Shown here: positions 51,819-63,015 of the stretch, piece by piece | How positions within the stretch are numbered: the first letter of the stretch is position 1 | Layout of the letters: every line of letters begins with the position of its first letter | NCBI RefSeq assembly: GCF_905171775.1 | Contig: NC_053501.1 | Location: 75,573,134 to 75,637,133, forward strand | Source: Rana temporaria | Lineage: Eukaryota > Chordata > Amphibia > Anura > Ranidae | Length of the DNA: 64,000 nt | Direction: 5' to 3' | Made by a program: the position numbers and the translations under genes | The notes under the pieces: model-generated | What the model saw: only the letters and a program-made list of their open reading frames with translations | Database searches by the model: none | Told to the model about the DNA's origin: nothing

Positions 51819-53614
51819 CCACTTACATAGTTAGGTTAAAAAATTGACACAAGTCTTTATACGTCATTATACAGCGGTACTTTGAAGTGGAATATTGTTG
51901 TTATGGCAGCAAGTTCCAGCAACTAGCTGCCATAACCCCGGTATCCACTTCTTCAGCGGGCGGTCTACTTTCAGATAAAAGTCGTCTCAAGATTCACCGC
52001 AAGATCACTTTTATCAGTGGCAGGAGAGACCCCCTTTCCGCCACACTTCGATCGGGTCCTTTCCCCTCGCTGGTATGGAGCTGAGCGAGGGGAAGATGGC
52101 CCCCACCCTGCTCCATACCATTGCAGGGCGGAAGCGATGTCAAAACGTCACTTCCGCCCATAGCTCTTAAAGGGAATTTTTTAAAACAACATTTTTTTTA
52201 TTGCATTTTAGTGTAAATATATAAGTAGTGAGGACTTTTTGACCTCAGATCTCATATTTAAAGGTCCAGTCATGCTTTTTTTCTATTACAAGGGATGTTT
52301 ACATTCCTTGTAATAGGAATAAAAGTGCAATTTTTTTGTTTTAAATATATCTTTCACAATCTAAAAAAAAATGGGCTAACTGCTTTTTGCTTCCCGACCG
52401 CCGCACGCATATTTACGTCAACAAAATGGCACTCCTGGGCAGAAGGACATATATATATACGTCCACTTTATAGAAGCGCCATTGTGCATGTGTGCCGGCG
52501 GTGCACGCGATTGACCGTTGCGAGCTCTGTGAACCCGACCGTGGGTCCCGCGGACTCGATCGCAGTGGGGATACCTACGATCGTGTCATGGAGTGATAGA
52601 ACGGGGAGATGCTAATGTAAACAAGTATCTCCCCACTCTGCCTAGAGACAATGACAGTGATCATTGCTTCCTGTAATCGAAAGCAGTGATGACTGTCTTG
52701 TCACACGTAGCCCATCCCCCCTACAGTAAGAAACACTCACTAGGGCACACTTAACCCCTACAGCGCCACCTAGTGGTTAACCCCTTCATTGCCAGTGTAA
52801 TTTTCACAGTAACCAGTGCATTTTTATAGCACTGATCGCTGTATAAATGTAAATGGTCCCAAAAATGTGTCAAAAGTGTCTGATGTGTCCGCCATAATGT
52901 CGCAGTCATGTTAAAAATCGCTGATCACCGCCATTACTAGTAAAAAAATAAATATTAATAAAAATGCCTTAAAACTATCCCCTATTTTGTAGACGCTATA
53001 ACTTTTGCACAAACCAATCAATAAACGCTTATTGCGATTTTTTTTAATCAAAAATATGTAGAAGAATACGTATCGGCCTAAACTGAGGGAAAAAAATGTT
53101 TTTTTTAATATATTTTTGGGGGATATTTATTATAGCAAAAAGTAAAAAATATAGATTTTTTTTTTAAATTGCTGCTCTATTTTTGTTTATAGCAGAAAAA
53201 AAAAAACCGCAGAGGTGATCAAATGCCACCAAAAGAAAGCTCTATTTGTGGGGAAAAAAAAAGGACGTCAATTTTGTTTGGGAGCCACATCGCACGACCC
53301 CGCAATTGTCAGTTAAAGCGACGCAGTGCCGAATCGCAAAAAGTGGCCCGGTCATTTAGCAACAAAATGATTCGGGGCTTAAGTGGTTAATTAAAAAAAT
53401 GTGTTTTTTTTCCCCAAAAAAATGTGCTTGTAAGACCGCTGCGCAAATACGGTGTGACAAAAAGTATTGCAACGACCGCCATTTTATTCTCTAGGGTGTA
53501 TGAAAATATATACATATATATAATGTTTGGGGGTTCTACGTAATTTTCTAGCAAAATTGTTTTATTTTAACTTGTCTACATTAAGTTTGAAAAATAGGCC
53601 CGGTCTTAAAGTGG
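51819..53614. mobile_element. TTAA/CCACTT-type element (outer)
   Basis: CCACTTACATAG begins after TCAA (a changed TTAA), and GGTCTTAAAGTGG ends before TTAA (53615-53618). It lies inside the LINE scrap and itself contains a second element (52376-53386). Hairpin TCTATTACAAGGG/CCTTGTAATAG at about 52285-52320 matches one in 27711-29649. Confidence 0.65.
52376..53386. mobile_element. TTAA/CCACTT-type element (inner)
   Basis: It starts CTAACTGCTTTTTGCTTCCCGACCG (degenerate left end) and ends GGGGCTTAAGTGG before TTAA (53387-53390). It has TGATCACCGCCATTACTAG and AAATGCCACCAAAAGAAAGC in the family order. Non-coding. Confidence 0.65.
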
Positions 53615-53700
53615 TTAAACTCTCCAGTATCTTCTTGACCAAAATGGAAGACAATGGTCAAAACATGTCAGATTTGCTTAAGATGGCGTTTGTAATAGTT
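53615..53700 (-). pseudogene. CR1/L2-type LINE RT scrap (segment c)
   Basis: The minus strand shows a DTGEFNK-like stretch near GATACTGGAGAG, resembling the KILE box upstream of RT block A. It becomes contiguous with segment b when the TTAA element is left out. Weak by itself. Confidence 0.4.
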
Positions 53701-54151
53701 TTACTTTATTTAAAAAAAATCTGAGCTACACTCTACTGGTTTTATATTTGTTTTAAAATCCATGACCAAGTTCTTGTCCGATATACAGTACTGGAGGAGT
53801 ATTTGAGCGTCCAGGTAATTTGAAACTGCAATCTTATGTAATTGTGCTGCTCTGGAGCTCTAGAGTAATTAAAGAGCTAGCAGGAGAAGAACAGCATGGG
53901 GTGATTGCTACTGCTATGGGCAACTTGAAGAATTGATGATTGGGAGGCTTTCAGCATTTTATGGTGCATCTAAACACTACCCTCTACCCACATTGCCAAT
54001 GCTGCTGTTCAAAAGTGTCTCCATTGCTCCTCCATCCCAAGGGGAGACACCCTAAGACAGGACATGTGTTACTAACTTACTGGCCCAATCACCAGATGAA
54101 AATAAAGGGAAAAAAAGACTAAGAAATGAGAACGAATGCAGACCACCTCAT
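53701..54151. other. Non-coding stretch
   Basis: No gene or named repeat recognised. Confidence 0.35.
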
Positions 54152-54155
54152 TTAA

Positions 54156-55424
54156 AGTGGAGTTCCACCCATTTAAAAGTCAGCAGCTACAAAAAGTGTA
54201 GCTGCTGACTTTTAATAAACAGACACTCACCTGTTCCACGGTCCAGCGAAGTGACCGCCCGAAGCACCCCTCCTCTCTGCGGTGCCGGCATTGCAAGTCT
54301 GGGCTTTACAGCTGGGTGCAATGGCAATTGCAATGGCATCACAGCTGGGCACGCACTGCGCATAAGTTAGCTGCGTTGCGTGTTATGAATGGCCAGGCAA
54401 TCTTCTGGGATCTTCTGAACCCCATGACTAAGTCCACGTGACGAAACATGTCGGGGCGTGGTCACTAGGTCACTTCCATATTCGATCCTGAATTACTTGG
54501 ACGTGGGACGGTTTGAATTATAACAGGCACCCATTACAGCAATCGCTCCAGTACACTGCAAAGGGCTGTGAGTACTTTTGGGCTGTTCGTGGGTCCGCCG
54601 TGACCACTTGTTCATCTGGAGAAGCTTTTCTTGGAATTATTTCACTGCGTGATATAAAGACATTGTTTGTGAGTGCATCTTTTGGAGGATTTTTATATGG
54701 TGTTTTATTAAAGTTGCTTTGCGGTATCACACTATTATACACTTTCTTTCATTATTTATGTGGCAACCTTCTTGGAGTTCACTGCCTGATACGGATTCCC
54801 ATTGTTTGATCTGAGTGATCCTGTATAAGCTTATTTGCCAAAACACGAGAGTGTGAGGCCTATTGTTGCGGTGAGTGCGCATTTCTTAAGGGTGGTGGAA
54901 TCACTTTAACACAGCGGTGTTGTGAAAGATCATTTGAAGATTTTGGAAGGATTCATCACTTATGAACTTTTATTTTAATACACACTCATCAAATTCACGG
55001 ATTGGAGATTTACTGTCATATTTTTGTGTATTTATTTGCACTGTTTATTTTCACATATAGGGTGTTCATTCACTTATGCATTTATTCAGTTGTTATATGT
55101 GAATTGTTTTTATTTATTTATTTATTTATGTAGGCGCTGCTTTATACAACTTTTGACACATTGTTCACAATTAGGTGTCATTGCACGTATTATTTTTTCA
55201 ATCTTCTGGGACATGTGACCTGTCCCAGAAGATAGCAGGGAGGGAGGAGGGAGAGGTGAACTTCTGCTCAGCGCCACTGCACCAGGAGAGGAAGTGGGAG
55301 CTGAGTACCTGTGAAAACCTGGTTCCCCCCCCCCCCCCCCCCCAAAAAAAGACATTCCAAATGTGGCATGTCGGGGGTCACAAGTACTTAAAACGGAAGT
55401 TCCACTTTTGGGTGGAACTCCGCT
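54156..55424. mobile_element. TTAA-type AGTGGAGTTCC element with nested retroposon
   Basis: The ends AGTGGAGTTCCACCC and GGGTGGAACTCCGCT are inverted, with TTAA at both sides (54152-54155, 55425-55428). Just inside is the hairpin AAAAGTCAGCAGCTAC/GTAGCTGCTGACTTTT. It is interrupted by a 788-bp retroposon at 54411. Non-coding. Confidence 0.85.
54411..55198 (+). mobile_element. Retroposon with 13-bp target duplication
   Basis: CAATCTTCTGGGA stands at 54398-54410 and 55199-55211. The insert begins only about 10 bp before CATGACTAAGTCCACGTGACGAAACATGTC, a variant of the CTGANGA-hairpin-GAAAC motif. It ends in T-rich sequence (TATTATTTTTTCA). No coding frame. The duplication length fits target-primed insertion. 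Confidence 0.8.
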
Positions 55425-55428
55425 TTAA

Positions 55429-56282
55429 GGATTGCTAAGATGCAAAACTATACATTTTTGTTTTTTGGTTTTAATGCCACTAAGTGAAAACATTGCACGA
55501 AGTGACAGTAACTTTCAAAGCATTTATTATTACAATGGAGCCTGGATTAGGAGAATGTATTCTTTTTGTTATTGAAATGTATTTTTTTTTATGCATGGCT
55601 TCCAAAATTAGGGGTCATTGTCCTTGAATCTTTTCTTTCCTGGTATTTTAATGAGGAAAAAATTCCATTGCTTTGAGTGTACCATTTATGTATTTGTCAG
55701 TTGAATACATCAATATTCTTTTTGTCCATTAATCCAATGGAATACTGCATTCATCTGGATGACAGACACTAAATGGTAAGATGTTGTTATGGGTTTGGAC
55801 CATATTCAAAAATGTTTATATGTTTCATACAAAACCCAAACATAACACCACATCTAACAGATTCCATATGTTCCCTCTGAACCCAGGTCCCAGCGCTAAA
55901 TAATTGAGTTTATAAATATAATATAAAACAGTCAGTGAATGGGTTCAATGTGTCATTTGTTGAAATAATAAAATAACCCATATTTTAAACATCATGTGGT
56001 ACATTTCACAGACTGTCAGCCTTTGTAGAAAAAGTAATGTGGAAGGTGCCGTAGGGTTATATCGTGTTTGTAATATTGTTTGTTCTCCTTTTAATCACCA
56101 TACGCCCATATTATATCCATTACAATCAATAAAATAAACTGCTCCATCATCCTGGCTTATACTGCAAAGCAATAAAGCATATGGTCTAAGCTGTAATCAC
56201 CACTACCTTCTCCGAGACACCCATTAAACCCACTTGGCCAGAACCATATTTTTTGATCCAGAAGTAAGTTTCACAACCGTTT
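55429..56282. other. AT-rich non-coding stretch
   Basis: No gene and no element end recognised. Confidence 0.45.
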
Positions 56283-56960
56283 TAACGGTACGCCTCCGTA
56301 AATTACTTGCGCTACGCTTCATTCACGAAGCAGTAGCTCCGTAATTTGCGTGGGCGCTCCGTAAAACTGGCCGGCGTAAGCGCGCGTAATTTAAATGATC
56401 CCGTAGGGGGCGTGGACCATTTAAATTAGGCGCGTTCCCGCGCCGAACGTAGTGCGCATGCTCCGTCGGGAAACTTTCCCGACGTGCATTGCGGTAAATG
56501 ACGTCGCAAGGACGTCATTTGCTTCGTGAACGTAAATGGCGTCCAGTGCCATTCACGATTAACTTATGCAAACAACGTAATTTTCAAAAATCGCGACGCG
56601 GGAATGACGGGTATACTTAGCATTGGCTGCTCCTGCTAATAGCATGAGCAGCCTTACGCAGAAACCGACGAACGGAAACAACGTAAAATGCGAACGCCGG
56701 GCGCGCGTACGGTTGTGAATCGGTGTCAGTATGCAATTTGCATACTCTACGCTGACCACTACGGGAACGCCACCTAGCGGCCAGCGTAGGAATGCAGCCT
56801 TCGATACGACGGCATAAGAGCCTTATGCCAGTCATATCTTAGGCTGCAGTCGGCGTATCGAGCTTTCTGAATCAGGAGAAGTCGATACGCCGGCGCAACT
56901 AAGCAATTACGCTGTGTATCTATGCATACGCAGACGCAATTGCTTTCTGAATCTACCCCA
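56283..56960 (-). mobile_element. GGGCCAGATTC-type MITE, copy 5, diverged
   Basis: The right end TTTCTGAATCTACCCC and the core (GGACCATTTAAATTAGGCGCG, GTAGTGCGCATGCTCCGTC, GCCACCTAGCGGCC) match copy 4 in the same order. The left end is degraded near TTTCACAACCG. Non-coding. Confidence 0.7.
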
Positions 56961-56998
56961 GTGTTTCTTTATACTGAATTTATATTTATAGAGTTTAA

Positions 56999-58037
56999 CC
57001 ACTTCCATACCAGGCACTTGCGCACCTTCCTGCCCAAGCCAATTTTCAGCTTTCAGCACTGTCGCAATTTGAATGACAATTGCGCGGTCATGCTATACTG
57101 TACCCAAATATTTTTTTTTTATCATTTTGTTCCCACAAATATAGCTTTCTTTTGGTGGTATTTGATCACCTCTGCGATTTTTATTTTTTGTGCAACAACT
57201 AAAAAAAGACCAACATTTTTGAAAAAAATTAAGTTTTTATTTTTTTCTGTTAACTTTTTTGTAAATAAGTAAGTTTTCTTCTTCAATTATGGGCACTGAT
57301 GAGGTGGCACTGATGGGCACCGATAGGTGGCACTGGTATGCTGCACTGATGGGCATTCATAGGCGGCACTGATGGGCACTCATAGGCGACACTTATGGGT
57401 GGCACTGATGGGTACTTATGGGTGGCACTGATGGGCACTAATAGGTGGGCACTGGGCATAGATGGGAACTAAGAGATGGCACTGATGGACACTGAGGGGT
57501 GGCACTGATGAGCATCATTTAAGCCAGTGCCCATGTTGCCAGTCAGTGCCCATTTGTGGGCACTGATTGGCATCGATTGCGTTATTTTTTATTGGTGTTT
57601 TTTTTTCTTTGTTTTCTGCTCTATTTAGCACTGGGGGGCACTCCCTGGTGGTCCAGTGTTGGCATCCGAGGGGGGGCTGCACTGATAAACAATCAGCGCG
57701 AACCCCCCCTGTCAGGAGAGCCGCCGATTGGCTCTCCTCTACTCGCGTCTGTCAGACGCGAGTGAGGAAGAGCCGATCAACGGCTCTTCCTGTTTACATC
57801 GTGAGCAGCCGTGGTTGGACACGGCTGATCACGTGGTAAAGAGCCTTTGGCGGAGGCTCTTTACCGTGATCAGAGATGCAGGGTGTCAGACTGACACCCC
57901 GCATCACCGATCGCTGTGCTGCGCGCCCCCACGGGCGCGCGCCGGCATGAAATCCTGCAGGACGTCAATAGACGTCCAGTCAGGTTTTCACAACCACTTC
58001 CCGGACGTCAATTGCCTATTGACCGGACGGGAAGTGG
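56999..58037. mobile_element. TTAA/CCACTT-type element with minisatellite and hairpin chain
   Basis: TTAA (56995-56998) then CCACTTCCATACCAGGC; the right end GACGGGAAGTGG is followed by TTAA (58038-58041). It contains tandem GGCACTGATGGGCACTCATAG units (57285-57545). A hairpin chain follows (57700-57980): AGAGCCGATCAACGGCTCT, TAAAGAGCC/GGCTCTTTA and AGGACGTCAATAGACGTCC. The order is reversed relative to most copies. Non-coding. Confidence 0.85.
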
Positions 58038-58124
58038 TTAAAAAGTGCAGAAACCCTCATATATCCCCTGTTTAGACCCCTGGTGTTTCACCAAAGCCCC
58101 CCAATGGGGTTCCTAAAATATTAA

Positions 58125-58130
<6 letters not shown>

Positions 58131-58158
<28 letters not shown>
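58131..58158. repeat. (AT)n microsatellite
   Basis: About 28 bp of AT repeats, followed by CATA repeats. Confidence 0.95.
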
Positions 58159-58161
<3 letters not shown>

Positions 58162-58331
58162 ACACATACATACATACATACTCAGTAGTAAAAAAAAAAA
58201 AGAAAAAAGAAGAAAAGTACTGACACGGCCCACTGCCCTACTGACACCAGTCTCTGTCCTACTGACACCATCAACTGCCCTACTGACACTGTCCACTGCT
58301 TTACTGACTGACATCAGCCTCTGCTCTACTG

Positions 58332-58850
58332 TAAGGTGACCAGATTTTTAAAATGAAATCCGGGGACATATTTTTTCTTTACTAGTAATGGCAACAATCA
58401 GCGACTCTCTGCTCGTCGCCGCCCGCCTCACAGCCTCTCAAGTCCTACTCTTCGGGCCCCCGGCTACTACTGGATGGGGAGCGGAGGAAGATCACTCCGC
58501 CAGGGAAGGCAAGGAGATAGGCAGGTGGTTGGCCAGGATTTGAGCCAAGGCAGAAGAACATGCGAGCGAAGCTGAAGAAATATTCCCTCCGCTCCGACCA
58601 GCACTTGATCATCAGAAAGGGGCACAGATAATGGGAAAAAAATACAACCCCCCTATGCTAGTAGGCACGGTGGAGCGGGGGTGTGTAATTCAATTATTTT
58701 TTATTTTAATTCTGCACTGACTGTCTTTGAAATTGCCCCTGCCCCCTATTAAATCCAATCTGGGGACAAAACCAGGGACAGACTTGGTCCGGGGACATTG
58801 TCCTCAATCAGGGGACTGTCCCCTGAAACTGGGGATGTCTGGTCACCCTA
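58332..58850. mobile_element. hAT MITE, TAAGGTGACCAG ends, 8-bp duplication
   Basis: TAAGGTGACCAGATTTTTAA and GATGTCTGGTCACCCTA are inverted. CTCTACTG flanks both sides (58324-58331, 58851-58858). CCGGGGACAT near the left end and GGGGACATTGTCC near the right add sub-terminal repeats. Non-coding. Confidence 0.9.
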
Positions 58851-58858
58851 CTCTACTG

Positions 58859-59410
58859 ACACCTTCCATGTTTTAATGCATTTTAAAATAGTTGTTTTCA
58901 TTTATTAATTTGAGCGTGCGTGTGTGAGACTGGGAGCTTTTTAGCTGAGGGTAAAACAGAACCAAATGGTCCTTCACCAAAAGCCCAGCTACATGCAGGC
59001 TTTATTAATATGAAAAAAACAACACTCTGTCCAGAATGGGTTGAAAAAAAGAATGCCCAGCAAAGCATAGAGAATAGGATGATGTGGAATAGGGAATGTA
59101 CCAGTAAAATAGAGAATGTCAGGCATATACACGGAATATACATCACTGTGTACTAAATGGGATGGTATGCAGGACCACACGATCACCCTCCCTGTGCATC
59201 ATCTTCTTCCTTCTGCTGCCCATGTTCCCCTATGCTGTCGTCACAATTTTATCTTTTGGATTTTGCAGGAATTTGTAAGTTATGATGTGTTTGTTTCAGC
59301 TAATAATGATTTTAGTGTATTTTTAGCTAAAATAAAAATGTTATGTTTTTGAGAAGGGGGTGGCTGTCAGGTAGGTTGTACAGGGCCCTGTGATTTCTAA
59401 CAGAAGCTTT
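58859..59410. other. Non-coding stretch
   Basis: GGAATAGGGAATGTACC phrases lead into the following repeat array. No gene seen. Confidence 0.4.
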
Positions 59411-59705
59411 GATGGTATGGAATAGGGAATGTACAGCACTGTATACAAAATAGGATGGTATGGAATAGGGAATTTACAGCACATCTTTTACATGTTCCTG
59501 AAAATTTCACTTTGTAAACTGTATTGCATGTTACATGCTCCTGACCAGCATTGTACACTGTACTGTATGGTAAATTGTAGTGCTCCTGACTGCTCCACTC
59601 TGTACACTGTACTGTACTTTACATACATCTGACTGCTCCTCTGTACACTGTAATGTACTTTACATACATCTGACTGCTCCTCTCTGTACACTGTACTGCA
59701 TACCT
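59411..59705. repeat. Degenerate minisatellite of about 45-50 bp, array 1
   Basis: Units with CTGACTGCTCCTCTGTACACTGTA and CTGTACTTTACATACAT recur about five times. The same unit type forms a second array at 62790-63015. Confidence 0.8.
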
Positions 59706-59877
59706 CCCAACTTTCTGTCTATTAGCAAAGGTATGTAGGCATAGGAGGACACACACACCTGCCACGCCCCCTTATAGGAGAATTATACAAAAAATATATA
59801 TTAGTTGGCAGAATGGCACGGGCAGGCAAAGCAACGTACCTGTACATAACCCCAACTCCCCCCCCCCCCCTGCGAGG

Positions 59878-59958
59878 AGCATACACACGGCCGGGATTCC
59901 CGGGCAATCGCTCTCCTCACAGTTTTCCTGTCCGGAAAACTGATCGTGTGTACGAGGC
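59878..59958. mobile_element. Very short GTACACACGA-family element
   Basis: AGCATACACACGGCCGGGATT and GATCGTGTGTACGAGGCA are the two ends, about 45 bp apart, with TTTTCCTGTCCGGAAAA between. Non-coding. Confidence 0.6.
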
Positions 59959-59979
59959 AATAGACAACAAGGATATGTT

Positions 59980-60205
59980 ACAGTGGTGATATATATTCCA
60001 CCCCCCTTTTCTGTTGGTATTCTGAATGAGATAATCTGGAAAATTATTCAATATCTCCCAGCAAAGTTACTGCTTACTGGAGATTTTAATTCAAACCTGT
60101 CCGTAGGACTGGATAGACCCAAGCCTCCTAAGCAGCATTCATCTGAACTGTATAACTGGGCACAGGCGAAAGAGGTAACAGAAGTTTGGAGATGAAGAAA
60201 TACAG
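59980..60205 (+). pseudogene. L1-type ORF2 endonuclease scrap
   Basis: The frame 59983-60195 reads IYIPPPFSVGILNEIIWKI, then LLLTGDFNSNLSVGLDRPK, with the GDFN box of L1 endonucleases, and LYNWAQAKEVTEVWR. About 70 residues survive before the DIRS-derived repeat at 60211. Different segment of the protein from 26571-27166, so it need not be the same copy. Confidence 0.75.
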
Positions 60206-60210
60206 AAAAA

Positions 60211-60473
60211 ATAGGATTTTTGTACTCACCGTAAAATCCATTTCTCTGAGTTCATGGACAGACACAGCAGCCTTTGACCTTAGGGTTATATCCGCTTCCT
60301 TCAGGAGAGTTAGGCAGAAAAAAAGCACTTTAAGTGTTAACAACACTTTCCTCAGTGCAGCTCCTCCCAGGGGGCGTGGTTCCCCCAGGTATAACCCACA
60401 CCCTGCCTCAGCAGCCCCAGTTTGTAACAAGCAGTACCAGAAATGGACTTTACGGTGAGTACAAATATCCTAT
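60211..60473. repeat. Inverted repeat with splice-donor-like core
   Basis: Arms 60211-60240 and 60444-60473 (ATAGGATTTTTGTACTCACC and its complement) match with about two differences. Both hold ACGGTGAGTAC, which contains a consensus 5' splice site reading outward from opposite strands. The adjoining TTCATGGACRGACACAGCAG is a direct repeat (about 60250 and 60484). Confidence 0.8.
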
Positions 60474-61879
60474 TTTCTCTTCCGTTCATGGACGGACACA
60501 GCAGCCTTTGACCTTAGGGACGTCCTCAAGCAGTGTAAAAAATTTGAGGGGTGGGAAAAACAACACAGCAAACCAAGCTTACACCCCAAACAAAACCGGA
60601 GTTACTCAACGGAGGAACTCCAACCTTAAACTGCCACCTGTAACACCCTGCGGCCGAAGGAGGCATCAGAAGATGCACTCACATCCACCTTTTAAAACTT
60701 TGAAAAAGTGTGGACCAACGACCAGGTCGCTGCCTTACACACCTGTAACACAGAGGCTTGATGTCGGAAGGCCCAAGAGGCAGCGATCGCCCTGGTCGAA
60801 TGCGCCGTTACCTGAAAGGGAGGAACCCGCCCCTTTAGGGCATAGGCCTGAGGCACAACCTGTCTGATCCACCTCACCTGACAGCCACTCAGGGACTAAG
60901 TCAAGGTACAAAAAAAGCCCTCCCTCCTAGCTGCCACAGACCGAGGGGTATTCCCAGAGGACTCCCCGCCCTGACCCAGGGGCTGCTCAGCACTGCGGTC
61001 CGCTCCAACTCCTGCACAGTGTGCGCCTGAGGTGTCTCTGATGTGATCTGTGCCATTCAGTATGTCAAAACCAGCGCTAGAGGCCAAAATGTTAAGCTAC
61101 AAAAAGAGGCCCCCCAAGGCAGACCACCCACACCAGAGCGGAACCCGGACCCCCCGCGCAGCCCTTAGTCAAGACCCAGCGCCCCCTCAGGGACCCCCCG
61201 ATGAGATACACAGCCGGCCGAGCTATGCATGGAGAGGAGGATGGACGGGGAGAGAGGAAAGGGAGGGCGAGAGACCCCCTAATTGACCCCCCCCCCCCCA
61301 AGGAAAGCCCAGCTGTTCCATCCTGCTGACAGGAGAAACTTACTTACCCATCCTTGCGAGGACTGCTGGACGCGTTCCTGACAGACCCATCACTGAGCAG
61401 TACAGAGTGGCTGTCAGCCCCGGCGCACTGTGACTTGACAGCTGTTGCCTGTTCATATGTGGGCCCCCTAGCATACAGCTCACCGGCCACTCCTAGAGCA
61501 ATGGGGTATGTCGTGGCCGACCCAGCGTGTAGCTAAAGGCCTGCTCACGCTTGATGGCCAGACTGGGGAGACCACAAGGATCTATATTATCCAGCCTGTC
61601 ACCCAGCCGGCAGTTGATAGTAGATCTCAGGATCAAAAAGTAAAAATAAAAAGTTCTCCAGGACCAATGGGCCCCTAGGGAGCCAGATCCTTCTACACTA
61701 GGCAGAAAAAAACTGAGCTGCTGAGTGCAGGGTGAGGGGTTATGACCAGAGGGACCGCCACCTGGGCAGGGCTGTTCAGCTTTGCTATAGTTAAATTTTT
61801 TTAAATATCTAATAGACGGAACATAACCCCAATGTCAAGATTTAAGAAAGCTGTGTCCGTCCATGGACAAAAGAGAAAA
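60473..61879 (-). mobile_element. DIRS-derived segment with inverted ends
   Basis: TTTTCTCTTCCGTTCATGGAC at the left and GTCCATGGACAAAAGAGAAAA at the right are inverted ends about 30 bp long. Inside, a minus-strand recombinase scrap lies at 60692-60877 and the rest (60890-61850) is GC-rich with no domain I recognise. DIRS elements have inverted ends, which fits, but RT and RNase H are missing here. Confidence 0.6.
60692..60877 (-). pseudogene. DIRS-type tyrosine recombinase, C-terminal part
   Basis: The minus-strand frame reads AHSTRAIAASWAFRHQASV, with the HxxR box of tyrosine recombinases, and VCKAATWSLVHTFSKF. It then ends at TAA. DIRS recombinases usually have Tyr right after this phrase, so the stop seems to sit on the catalytic Tyr codon; that is inference from family memory. 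The enzyme would circularise and integrate the element DNA. Confidence 0.8.
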
Positions 61880-61889
61880 CAAGTTTGCC

Positions 61890-62390
61890 ATTTTCCCCGC
61901 AACTTGTGGTAAAATATAAAATATTCCATGGACTCAACATGCCTCTCAGCAATTAGTTTGGGGTGTCTACTTTCCAAAATGGGTTCATTTGGGGGGGTTG
62001 TGCTATCTTGCCATTTTAGGGCCTTCGAAACTGTGATATGTAGTGAGGAGTGAAATCAAAAATGTACGCCCTTAGAAATCCTGAAGGCGGTGATTAGTTT
62101 TCAGTGTCCCGTATGTGGCTAGGCTCCCAAAAAGTCCCACACTTGTGGTATCCTCGTACTCAGGGGAAGCAGCAGAATGTATTTTGGGGTATAATTCCAC
62201 ATATAACCATGGTATGTGTGAGCAATATATCATTTAGTAACAACTTTGTGTAAAAATATTTATTTATTTTTTTGTCATTTTTTAATCACTCAAAATAAAA
62301 TAAATATTCAATGGGCTCAACATGCCTCTCAGCAATTTTCTTGGGGTGTCTACTTTTCAAAATGGGGTCATTCGGTGGGGAGGTTGTACT
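61890..62390. repeat. Dispersed repeat shared with 24.1-24.4 kb
   Basis: ATGGACTCAACATGCCTCTC, GTACTCAGGGGAAGCAG and CACATATAACCATGGTATGTG match 24110-24330 in kind. The CAACATGCCTCTCAGCAATT block occurs twice (61937 and 62316). Probably the interior of a TTAA-type element; non-coding. Confidence 0.55.
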
Positions 62391-62785
62391 CCCCTGCACT
62401 GGGCAGTATTGTTCTGGAGTCCGGCCACCCAGCTGTTTCCAGGTATCCCTCACCGGGAGGTCAACCAACAGCCACCGTACTGTACCTCTCCCATCTGCAT
62501 TGTGGACTGCCCCTCCCTGTTCTCACACACAGGTTGCACCAGAGGGATCCAGAAAGACAGGCTGAACCGGAGGAGTTCTGGGGCAGGGGGAATATGGTGC
62601 TACCAAGGAATGCCAAGGATATGCCCCTCATGGGAATTGTAAAGGCCGGGGAAGGCAATAGGCTGCAGCACAGACCCTCTGGATGGTGCAGTAATAATTT
62701 TGCACCTCCTTAAATGTTGCGCCTGGGACGAGAGTGCCAGCTGCCGCCCCCCCCCCCCCCCCTTCATGCTAAGCCACTGCACCAC
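62391..62785. other. Non-coding stretch with C-run
   Basis: No recognised frame. C-run at 62745-62762. Confidence 0.4.
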
Positions 62786-62789
62786 ACAC

Positions 62790-63015
62790 TCTATATGTTG
62801 TAGTGTACTTTACACACTGCTGAAAGCACCACTCTATATGCTTTACTGTATGTTACATACTTTTGACCATCTCACCACTCTCTATGCTCTACTGTATGTT
62901 ACATACTTTTGACCATCTCACCACTCCACTCTCTATGCTCTACTGTATGTTACATACCTCTGACTGCTCCACTCTGTGCAATCTGTACTGTACATTGTCT
63001 ACTGCTGACCACTTT
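62790..63015. repeat. Degenerate minisatellite of about 45-50 bp, array 2
   Basis: CTCTACTGTATGTTACATAC followed by TTTTGACCATCTCACCACTC repeats about four times, with TGACTGCTCCACTCTGTGCA at the end as in array 1. Confidence 0.8.
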
